From DASQVO01 sp035640715 (GTDB lineage: Bacteria; Actinomycetota; Actinomycetes; Streptosporangiales; Streptosporangiaceae), in assembly GCA_035640715.1 (NCBI GenBank), contig DASQVO010000071.1:1-23604 (forward strand): DNA of 23,604 bases, read 5' to 3'. This document shows positions 1-8,261 of this stretch, piece after piece; position 1 is the stretch's first letter, and every line of letters starts with the position of its first letter. The notes beneath the pieces are model-generated. The model did not search any database, was not told where the DNA came from, and saw only the letters and a program-made list of their open reading frames with translations. A program made the translations under genes and the position numbers.

Positions 1-2359
<2,359 letters not shown>

Positions 2360-2467
2360 CGTGTCTCCATCTGTTAGGCGGGGCCCCACCCAGACACCGA
2401 TGTCGTGGGTGAGCCGATGCTTGGTGTCCCGACGACGCTGAGCGCGGGAGCGGGGGTCGGCACTCAT
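2360..2467 (-). pseudogene. N-terminal stub of a PPOX-type (pyridoxamine 5'-phosphate oxidase-like) gene
   Basis: Reading from ATG 2467, the peptide contains DPRSRAQRRRDTKHRL followed by THDIGVWV. This matches my recollection of the N-terminus of actinobacterial PPOX-fold (F420/FMN) proteins, which have a DPR..QR..DT..RL..D...WVATA pattern. After WV the similarity stops, and the frame runs without a stop into the UvrA-like gene at 2359. It starts in an ATGA overlap with the stop of the VOC remnant, an arrangement expected of a former operon. About 110 residues of the PPOX fold would have been deleted. The family call rests on a short motif recalled from memory, so it is moderate only. Confidence 0.45.
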
Positions 2468-2571
2468 CGGTCCTGAAGGAGCCCGAGGACGTTGCCATCG
2501 GGGTCGGTGACGGTGGCCACCTCGTCGTGCGGGAGGAAGCTCGCGTGAATGGTGATGTCCATGGCGGTCAC
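2464..2571 (-). pseudogene. C-terminal remnant of a VOC/glyoxalase-family gene
   Basis: A 32-codon stretch from ATG 2562 (or GTG 2571) to the TGA at 2464-2466 ends in HDEVATVTDPDGNVLGLLQ plus DR. The D-PDGN-LGL pattern is the last beta-strand region of vicinal-oxygen-chelate (glyoxalase/bleomycin-resistance-like) proteins, which are normally about 115-130 aa. Upstream in the same frame there is a stop within about 70 nt and no VOC-like sequence, so only the tail survives. It could be annotated as a tiny hypothetical protein, but a decayed gene fits better. Confidence 0.5.
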
Positions 2572-2712
2572 GCTAGCTGTGGCTCGGGGTCTGTGCTTCT
2601 CGATTCCTGATCGGTCTGGTCACCTGTTTCGCGACGCACAACGGGATCCCCGCCGTCGCGCGCGCCGCATGGCGCGGCGGGCTGGCGCGTTCCGCGGCTT
2701 AGCATGTAGCGG

Positions 2713-3300
2713 GTGGAACTGTCGCGTATCTGCGTCTACTGCGGGTCCTCAGCCGGGGCCGGCCCGCACTTCGCCGAGACCGCCCGGTCGCTGGGCGAAC
2801 TGCTCGCGCGCAGCGGCATCACGCTGGTCTACGGCGGCGCCGCCGTCGGGCTGATGGGCGTGCTGGCGGACGCCGCGCTGTCGGCCGGCGGTGAGGTCAT
2901 CGGTGTCATCCCGCGGCATCTCTTCGGCCGTGAGATCGCCCACCCCGGGCTCACCAAGCTCATCGAGGTCGACTCGATGCACGAGCGGAAGCTGAAGATG
3001 TTCGAGCTCGCGGACGGGTTTGTTGCGCTTCCCGGCGGGCTCGGCACGCTGGAGGAACTCACCGAGGTCGCCACCTGGAGCCAGCTGGGGATGCACCGCA
3101 AGCCAATCGCCACGCTCGACGTCGGCGGCTACTGGGCCGCCTTCCACGCGTTCCTGAGCCAGGCGGCCGGCCACGGGTTCATGAAGGCCGAGAACCTGGG
3201 GCTCATCCAGAACGTCGGGACCGTCGGCGAGGTGCTGCCCGCGCTGCGCGCCTACTCGCCGCCCCGGGTCGCCAAGTGGATCGGCCTGGACGACGCGTGA
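2713..3300 (+). CDS. LOG-family protein (TIGR00730 Rossmann-fold; nucleoside 5'-monophosphate phosphoribohydrolase)
   Basis: A 195-aa protein at the usual length of the LOG (Lonely Guy) family, which hydrolyses the N-glycosidic bond of cytokinin-type or other nucleoside 5'-monophosphates. The N-terminus reads ICVYCGSSAG, then YGGAAVGLMG at about 40-49. The family signature follows: MHERK (about 89-93) and PGGLGTLEE (107-115), which carries the catalytic Arg/Glu set. GTG 2713 is the only start that leaves the first strand intact. It lies right after an in-frame ATG-TAG and has only a poor ribosome-binding site. It stands alone, divergent from the UvrA-like gene and convergent with the dehydrogenase. 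The true substrate cannot be told from sequence; many bacterial members have no link to cytokinins. Confidence 0.92.
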   Translation: MELSRICVYCGSSAGAGPHFAETARSLGELLARSGITLVYGGAAVGLMGVLADAALSAGGEVIGVIPRHLFGREIAHPGLTKLIEVDSMHERKLKMFELADGFVALPGGLGTLEELTEVATWSQLGMHRKPIATLDVGGYWAAFHAFLSQAAGHGFMKAENLGLIQNVGTVGEVLPALRAYSPPRVAKWIGLDDA

Positions 3301-3392
3301 GCCCGGGTCCGCGCTGCGAACGGAATCCCGGTTGGCCGGCGGCGAACCGCCGGCCACCGTCGTCCGGCAGCTGAATCGGTGCGGACCCGGGC
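3301..3392. terminator. Nested inverted repeats between convergent genes (bidirectional terminator candidate)
   Basis: An inner hairpin has arms GGCCGGCGG (3334-3342) and CCGCCGGCC (3347-3355) around a CGAA loop, extended by a T-A pair. An outer perfect 12-bp inverted repeat, GCCCGGGTCCGC at 3301-3312 and GCGGACCCGGGC at 3381-3392, encloses it. The element starts directly after the LOG-family stop codon and ends 40 nt before the stop of the convergent dehydrogenase. There is no T-run, which is common for actinobacterial terminators. Confidence 0.7.
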
Positions 3393-3431
3393 TGCTTCCC
3401 CCGCGTCAGCCGGCGCGGGCCAGGGGACGGG

Positions 3432-4262
3432 TCAGCGGGCGTTCCCCTGGGCGGCGGCGGCCACCGGCTGCCACTCGCGCCACGAGGCGAGCCGGGACTC
3501 ATAGTCTGCGGTCGCGATGCCGAGCGGCGACTCGCCGAGGAACAGCCGCAGCGGCGGGTTCTCCGCGTCGACCAGCCGCAGCACCGCGTCACGAGTCGCG
3601 GCCGGATCGCCCGGCGTGAACCGCTTGGCCCGCGCCTGCGCCGCCTGCTCGCGGACCCCGTCGTAGGCGGGCAGCGACGTCGCGCGCTTCGCCGACGGCC
3701 CGGCCCAGTCCGTGGCGTACCCGCTCGGCTCGATCAGCGTGACCTTGATGCCGAACCCGGCGACTTCCTGGGCCAGGCTCTGGCTCAGGCCCTCCAGCGC
3801 CCACTTCGACGCGTGGTAGGCGCCGGTGTTCATGAACGCAGAGATCCCGCCGATCGAGGACACCTGCAGGATGTGCCCGCCGCCCTGCTCGCGCAGGTAG
3901 GGCAGGGCCGCCTGGGTGACCCACAGCGCGCCGAGCAGGTTCGTCTCCAGCTGGGCCCGGATATCCGGCTCGCTGATCTCCTCGACCATGCCGAACTGCC
4001 CGTACCCGGCATTGTTGACGACGACGTCCAGCCGCCCGAAGTGCTCGTGCGCCCGGCGTACCGCGGCGAAGTCCGCCTCGCGGTCGGTGACGTCGAGCTG
4101 GATCGGCAGGATCGCGTCCCCATGCTTGGCCACGAGATCATCCAGGGTGGAGACGTCCCGGGCCGTTGCAGCGACCTTGTCGCCGCGGTCCAGGGCCGCG
4201 ATCGCCCACTCGCGGCCAAAACCTCGCGAAGTGCCGGTAATAAACCAGGTCCTCAGACTCAT
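3432..4262 (-). CDS. SDR-family NAD(P)-dependent oxidoreductase
   Basis: A 276-aa classical short-chain dehydrogenase. The cofactor motif TGTSRGFG lies at residues 9-16, NNAG at 83-86, the catalytic Ser at about 136 in QVSSIGG, and YHASK at 149-153. The spacing Ser(+13)Tyr(+4)Lys is canonical. ATARD at the end of beta-2 places an Arg after Ala, which suggests NADP(H) rather than NAD(H). The frame stays open to 4388, but those 42 extra residues are low-complexity. ATG 4262 follows AAGGG and begins exactly at the Rossmann strand. It lies 112 bp downstream of the DUF2461 gene on the same strand and may share its transcript. The substrate is unknown. Confidence 0.93.
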   Translation of the reverse strand: MSLRTWFITGTSRGFGREWAIAALDRGDKVAATARDVSTLDDLVAKHGDAILPIQLDVTDREADFAAVRRAHEHFGRLDVVVNNAGYGQFGMVEEISEPDIRAQLETNLLGALWVTQAALPYLREQGGGHILQVSSIGGISAFMNTGAYHASKWALEGLSQSLAQEVAGFGIKVTLIEPSGYATDWAGPSAKRATSLPAYDGVREQAAQARAKRFTPGDPAATRDAVLRLVDAENPPLRLFLGESPLGIATADYESRLASWREWQPVAAAAQGNAR

Positions 4263-4374
4263 CAAGTGCCCTTCCGTTCCGTCTGACTGGTCACTTGATG
4301 ACAACCGTCCGGGGCCGACGGCATTCCGGGCGACGGCCAGTCCGCCGCAGGGCTGCGGCGTACCTGGCAGCCCC

Positions 4375-5019
4375 TTACCTCGTGGCACTGTCGGCCGATG
4401 GGGGACCGACGTTCATCATCAGCCATGTGGACAGCGGCCGGGTGGCCCGCAGGAAGCCGGTGATGCGGTCCTTGGCGGCCGCGGTTTCCAGCCACGGCTC
4501 CACCGGCCACTCCTTCCAGGCGACAAGGCCCTTGCAGCGAAGCAGCCCGATCCTGCGATGATCGGCCGGGTAGCCGCGCGGTGCCGTCTTCAGCGCATCG
4601 CGGCCCTCCACGCCGATCCCGTGCTGCCGGACAGCGGCGATGATGCGTTCCAGTTCGCCGCCGGTGTCGTCACCGGCGACCGCCTGACGGTATCTGCCGA
4701 GCTGGCCGGGATCCATCCCGTACATCCCGTCGCCGGCCGCGAGCCCCCTGGCGGAAAGCTGGACATAACCGCTGCCGACCGTCGCGCCAATGTGGGTCTT
4801 GTACGGCGACTTGTCCCTGCTGAACCTGACGTCGCGGTAAGGACGGAAGATCTTCGCCTCGCCGAATTCGGCTGCCAGCTCCTCCACCAGCTCAGCCATA
4901 GGCCGCAGGACCTTCTCCTCGTAGACGGCTTTGTGCGCCGTCCAGCATGCCTTGGAATTGTCGGCCTCTAGCGCCTCATAGAAATCCAGCGCTTCTTCCG
5001 GCCAGCCGCTGAACGTCAT
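4375..5019 (-). CDS. DUF2461 domain-containing protein (TIGR02453-type)
   Basis: A 214-aa cytoplasmic protein. It opens with FSGWPEEALDFYEALEADN, and an FRPYRDVRFSRDKSPYKTH segment lies in the first third. Both are hallmarks of the DUF2461/TIGR02453 family, whose function is not established. Family length is about 210-230 aa, so the gene looks complete. ATG 5019 is preceded by GGGAGGG about 8-10 nt upstream. The upstream in-frame ATG at 5058 adds only a basic, proline-rich tail and is rejected. It is divergent from the ABM-type monooxygenase gene across a 194-bp spacer, in which I could not identify a convincing promoter. Confidence 0.9.
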   Translation of the reverse strand: MTFSGWPEEALDFYEALEADNSKACWTAHKAVYEEKVLRPMAELVEELAAEFGEAKIFRPYRDVRFSRDKSPYKTHIGATVGSGYVQLSARGLAAGDGMYGMDPGQLGRYRQAVAGDDTGGELERIIAAVRQHGIGVEGRDALKTAPRGYPADHRRIGLLRCKGLVAWKEWPVEPWLETAAAKDRITGFLRATRPLSTWLMMNVGPPSADSATR

Positions 5020-5213
5020 CGTCCCGGTCCCTCCCAGTCTCGGCCTGCGTGGCCGCAATCGAACACAAAATACGCCGTCGGCGTCCCGGCCCAGACGAGC
5101 CCGCTGGGACGCCGGCCAGTCTCAAAATGCGCCACGCAGGGCTGCCCGGTTAACATCGGCCACCGGCCTGCGGGATCATTGTTTCCGGGATGGATGCAGG
5201 AGGAGGAGGCCCA

Positions 5214-5546
5214 ATGATCTTCATCACCGCCAAGTTCCGGGTGCGGCCGACCGATGCCGACCGGTGGCCCGAGATCAGCCGCGAATTCACCCAGGCGACG
5301 CGGAACGAGCCTGGCTGCATGTGGTTTGACTGGTCCCGGAGCCTGGACGACCCGGCCGAGTACGTCCTGGTCGAGGCATTCCGTGATCAGGACGCCGGTG
5401 TGGCGCACGTCCAGTCGGCGCACTTCAAGGAGGCGCAGCAGACGCTGCCGCCGCACCTCGCCGAGACGCCGCGGATCGTCAACGTGACCGTCCCGCAAGA
5501 CGACTGGTCACTGCTCGGCGAGATGGCGGTACCCGCGCAGGGATAA
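5214..5546 (+). CDS. ABM-fold monooxygenase (putative quinol monooxygenase type)
   Basis: A 110-aa protein, the normal size of the antibiotic-biosynthesis-monooxygenase (ABM) ferredoxin-like fold. Typical pieces are ITAKFRVRP in strand 1, the NEPGCMWFDWSRS strand-2 region (usually EPGCL-Y), YVLVEAFRDQDAGVAHVQS, and the helix with H followed by F at HVQSAHF. Members act as cofactor-free oxygenases on quinols or aromatic polyketides, or as dimeric stress proteins. ATG 5214 follows a strong AGGAGGAGG ribosome-binding site at 5199-5207; ATG 5190 upstream would translate through that site and is rejected. It is a monocistronic gene convergent with the RNA methyltransferase. Its stop codon lies inside a 21-bp tandem duplication. 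Confidence 0.9.
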   Translation: MIFITAKFRVRPTDADRWPEISREFTQATRNEPGCMWFDWSRSLDDPAEYVLVEAFRDQDAGVAHVQSAHFKEAQQTLPPHLAETPRIVNVTVPQDDWSLLGEMAVPAQG

Positions 5547-5569
5547 GCGGTATCCGCGCAGGGATAAGC
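5528..5569. repeat. Two-copy 21-bp tandem repeat spanning a stop codon
   Basis: Units at 5528-5548 and 5549-5569 differ by a single base (C/T). Each holds the last codons of the ABM gene plus its TAA stop, so a second in-frame stop follows 21 nt after the first. It lies between two convergent genes. Confidence 0.9.
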
Positions 5570-5576
5570 GGTGGGG

Positions 5577-6410
5577 CTAGCGCGCTGGATGCGCGGATGC
5601 CCGCTGCCGCGCCGCCTCATACAGCAGCACGGTCGCCGCGCTGGCCGCGTTCAGCGAACTCGCCGATCCGGTGATAGGGATGCGCACGATCCGGTCGCAG
5701 GCGGCACGCCAGCCCTCGCTCAGCCCGCTCGTCTCGTTCCCGACGACGATGAGCGCCGGCCCGGTCAGGTCATGATCGGCGACATCGACGTCGCCCTTCT
5801 CATCGGTGCCCAGCAGCATGACCGGCACGCCGGACTGCCGCACGGCCCGCACCCACTCCAGCACTCCGGCGGGGGCGTCGTCCCGGACGACGGGCACCGC
5901 GAACAGCGAGCCCGTGCTCGCCCGGACCGACTTGGGGTCGTACGGGTCGGCGCCATGCCCGGTCACGATGACCCCCGACGCGCCGAACGCATCCGCCGAG
6001 CGCACCACGGTCCCGATGTTGCCCGGACTGGACGGCCGGTCGAGGACCACCCCGAGGAACTCCGGGCCGGTGGGTACCCGCCCGTAGTCATCGCCGGGCA
6101 TCGCCACGACCGCTACGAGTTCCGGGATCCCGGCGTCCTTCTCGCCCAGATCATGCAGGAGTTCGGCGGACATGGCGACCCGCTGCGCGCCGGTGTCTTC
6201 AAGGATCCCGGCCGCCCACCGGGACGGCGGCCGGCCGGGATCGTAGATCAGCGTGCGCACCAGCCAGCCGTGCCGCACGGCAAGCGTGATCGGGCGGACG
6301 CCCTGCACGATGAACTCGCCGGCCTGCTGCCGCTTCTTCCGGTTGGAAAGCAGCGCCTGCCATTGCTGGAAGCTTGCGTTGCGTGCGGTAACCCGCAGCA
6401 CCCTGGGCAT
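5577..6410 (-). CDS. TrmH/SpoU-family RNA 2'-O-methyltransferase
   Basis: A 277-aa SPOUT-class methyltransferase. All three SpoU motifs are present: NIGTVVRSADAFG at 131-143 (motif 1, Asn/Arg), IVVGNETSGLS at 221-231 (motif 2) and IPITGSASSLNAASAATVLL at 244-263 (motif 3, AdoMet knot). The N-terminal 100 residues form the L30e-like RNA-binding part seen in 23S rRNA 2'-O-methyltransferases and in thiostrepton-type resistance proteins. Housekeeping rRNA or tRNA modification and antibiotic self-resistance are both possible, and the sequence does not decide. ATG 6410 has no clear ribosome-binding site but lies exactly at the start of similarity. It is divergent from the ArsR/MFS pair and convergent with the ABM gene. 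Confidence 0.93.
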   Translation of the reverse strand: MPRVLRVTARNASFQQWQALLSNRKKRQQAGEFIVQGVRPITLAVRHGWLVRTLIYDPGRPPSRWAAGILEDTGAQRVAMSAELLHDLGEKDAGIPELVAVVAMPGDDYGRVPTGPEFLGVVLDRPSSPGNIGTVVRSADAFGASGVIVTGHGADPYDPKSVRASTGSLFAVPVVRDDAPAGVLEWVRAVRQSGVPVMLLGTDEKGDVDVADHDLTGPALIVVGNETSGLSEGWRAACDRIVRIPITGSASSLNAASAATVLLYEAARQRASAHPAR

Positions 6411-6598
6411 CCGGTCAGGCTACCCGGCCAGGAGGAGGGAGCCGATGACGACCATGGCGGCGGCGGTGCCCCCGTGCGTGCCGTTCGCGCCCCGAAGCAC
6501 CGGCACCGCTCAAGGATGCCTTCGGCGCGATCTACGACGTGATTGCACCGCTGGCAGGCGACCGTGACCCCGGAACCCTGACCGGCTTCCTATCATCC

Positions 6599-6637
6599 AA
6601 AGACCTCTTTCCAAGGAACCTTTGCAAAGCGATCTTT
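6599..6637. promoter_or_regulatory. Cluster of dyads, likely operator/promoter of the ArsR-MFS pair
   Basis: In an unusually AT-rich patch just before ATG 6644 there are two copies of AAAG-N4-CTTT (6599-6610 and 6626-6637). Between them lie AAGG-N2-CCTT and the perfect palindrome CTTTGCAAAG (6620-6629). Dyads next to the start of an ArsR-type gene fit an autoregulatory operator. Confidence 0.6.
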
Positions 6638-6643
6638 TTATGT

Positions 6644-6934
6644 ATGGCGCATGATGACGACACCGGAACGGAGCCCGGCAGGCGGACGGTGACGTGGCTC
6701 ACCGATCCGCGCGCACTGCGGGCCCTGGCCCATCCGATCAGGGTCTCGCTCGTCGGGCTGCTACGCCGGGAGGGTCCGCTGACGGCCACCCAGGCCGGGG
6801 CGATGCTCGGCGAGAGCCCGGCGAGCTGCTCGTTTCACCTGCGTCAGCTGGCCAAGTACGGTCTCGTCGAGGAAGCGGGGGGTGGCCGGGGCCGGGAGCC
6901 CGCCAAGGACCGAGACCCGGACCCTGACCGTTGA
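6644..6934 (+). CDS. Short ArsR-type winged-HTH transcriptional regulator
   Basis: A 96-aa DNA-binding protein. The winged HTH spans about residues 20-80. Its opening LTDPRALRALAHPIRVSLVGLL is typical of ArsR-like regulators, and the recognition helix region is GESPASCSFHLRQLAKYGLVEE. Homologues I know with this opening run on for another 80-120 residues after the GRGRE segment. Here the chain turns into a low-complexity DRDPDPDR tail and stops, so the C-terminal domain may have been lost. ATG 6644 is chosen because it opens the similarity. Earlier in-frame starts at 6539 read through the dyad cluster. No strong ribosome-binding site is seen, so leaderless translation is possible. The stop overlaps the MFS start (TTGA), so the pair is coupled and the regulator probably controls the exporter. 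Confidence 0.82.
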   Translation: MAHDDDTGTEPGRRTVTWLTDPRALRALAHPIRVSLVGLLRREGPLTATQAGAMLGESPASCSFHLRQLAKYGLVEEAGGGRGREPAKDRDPDPDR

Positions 6935-8232
6935 CGGCGCCCGGCAAGCTCGCGCGGCCTCCGTGCGCCGCCTGCGTTGCGTCCCGGGTTCCGCCGCTGC
7001 TGAGGGAACGGCCATTCCGCAGGTACTGGAGCGCCCAGACCATCTCGATGTTCGGCGACCAGGTCTCGTCCATCGCGTTGCCGCTCGTCGCGAGCCTCAC
7101 CCTGCATGCCGGCGCGGCCGAGATGGGCTATCTCACGGCCGCCATCTGGGCTCCCAGCCTGCTTTTCTCGGCCCATGCGGGCGTGTGGGCCGACCGGCTC
7201 GGCCATCGCCGCGCGATGATGATCGCCGCCGACCTCGGGAGAGCGGGGCTGCTGGCCACCATTCCGGTCTGCGCCGCGCTGCACGTGCTGACCCTCGGGC
7301 AGCTGTACGGGGCCGCCTTCAGTGCGGGGTCGCTGAGCGCGGTGTTCACGGTGTGCGATCCGGCACTCTTCGTCGCGCTGGTGCCCGGCGACCGCTATGT
7401 GGAGGGCCAGACACTCGTCCATGGAAGCCGCGCGTTCTCCTCCGTCGGCGGCCCCAGCCTGGGCGGCCTGCTCGTCCAGGTGCTGTCGGCACCGTTCGCG
7501 ATCATGGCCGACGCGCTGTCCTTCCTCGGTTCGGCGTTCTTCCTGTCCCGGATCGGGCCTATGGAGCCACCGGGGGAGCCGCCGGGTGAGCGCGGAGTCC
7601 ACGGAGCGTTCTTCGCTGGGGCGCGGTTCATCGCGGGATCGCCGATCGTGCGGGCGTCGCTGACGGCGGTCGCGATCATCAACTTCTTCGGCTTCGTGCT
7701 GATGGCGCTGTTCGTGCTGTACGTGACCAGATCACTGCACGTGCGTCCCGGCCAGCTCGGTCTCGTCCTTGGCGCGGGTGCGGTGGGCGGCGTGATCGGC
7801 TCGGCGCTCACCCGCCGGATAGCGGCGCGGATCGGCATTGGATGGACATACGTGGCCGGCTGCGTGCTCTTCCCCGCACCTCTGCTCCTCATCCCGATGG
7901 CGGGCGGCCCGACCCCAGCGGTGCTCGCCTTCCTGTTCAGCGCCGAGTTCCTGTCCGGGTTCGGCGTGATGATCCTGGACATAAGCATCGGCTCCATCTT
8001 CGCGGCCGTGATACCCGGCAAGCTCAGGTCGCGGGTCAACGGCGCCTTCCAGGCCGTCAACTACGGCACGCGGCCGGTCGGCTCTCTGGTCGGCGGTGCG
8101 CTCGGCACGCTGATCGGCGTGCGGCCGACGCTGTGGGTGGCGGCGATCGGCGGCCTCACCGGGTTCCTCTGGCTGCTGGCCTCACCGGTACCGGGGTTCC
8201 GTATGCCATCCGGACGCGCCCTGGACGCTTGA
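6931..8232 (+). CDS. MFS transporter (EntS/MFS_3-like drug or siderophore exporter)
   Basis: A 433-aa integral membrane protein with about 12 hydrophobic segments. The opening LLRERPFRRYWSAQTISMFGDQVSSIALPLVA is the standard N-terminus of the MFS_3/EntS-like proton-driven exporter group. The MFS motif after helix 2 is GVWADRLGHRRAMM. A short hydrophilic central loop (PPGEPPGERG) divides the halves. The start is TTG 6931, overlapping the regulator stop. No ATG or GTG is available in frame before the similarity begins, so coupled re-initiation is likely. The first 20 residues are cysteine- and proline-containing and not conserved in my view. Context suggests substrate-induced efflux; the substrate cannot be predicted. 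Confidence 0.92.
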   Translation: MTAPGKLARPPCAACVASRVPPLLRERPFRRYWSAQTISMFGDQVSSIALPLVASLTLHAGAAEMGYLTAAIWAPSLLFSAHAGVWADRLGHRRAMMIAADLGRAGLLATIPVCAALHVLTLGQLYGAAFSAGSLSAVFTVCDPALFVALVPGDRYVEGQTLVHGSRAFSSVGGPSLGGLLVQVLSAPFAIMADALSFLGSAFFLSRIGPMEPPGEPPGERGVHGAFFAGARFIAGSPIVRASLTAVAIINFFGFVLMALFVLYVTRSLHVRPGQLGLVLGAGAVGGVIGSALTRRIAARIGIGWTYVAGCVLFPAPLLLIPMAGGPTPAVLAFLFSAEFLSGFGVMILDISIGSIFAAVIPGKLRSRVNGAFQAVNYGTRPVGSLVGGALGTLIGVRPTLWVAAIGGLTGFLWLLASPVPGFRMPSGRALDA

Positions 8233-8261
8233 TCTTCACGGTCCGGCGTCTGGGATACGGC

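Noticed and set aside
6440..6598. Plus-strand peptide APLKDAFGAIYDVIAPLAG upstream of the ArsR-type gene
   Set aside because: It looks locally protein-like, but I know no ArsR family with such an N-terminus, and the frame then runs through the AT-rich dyad cluster; treated as non-coding upstream DNA.
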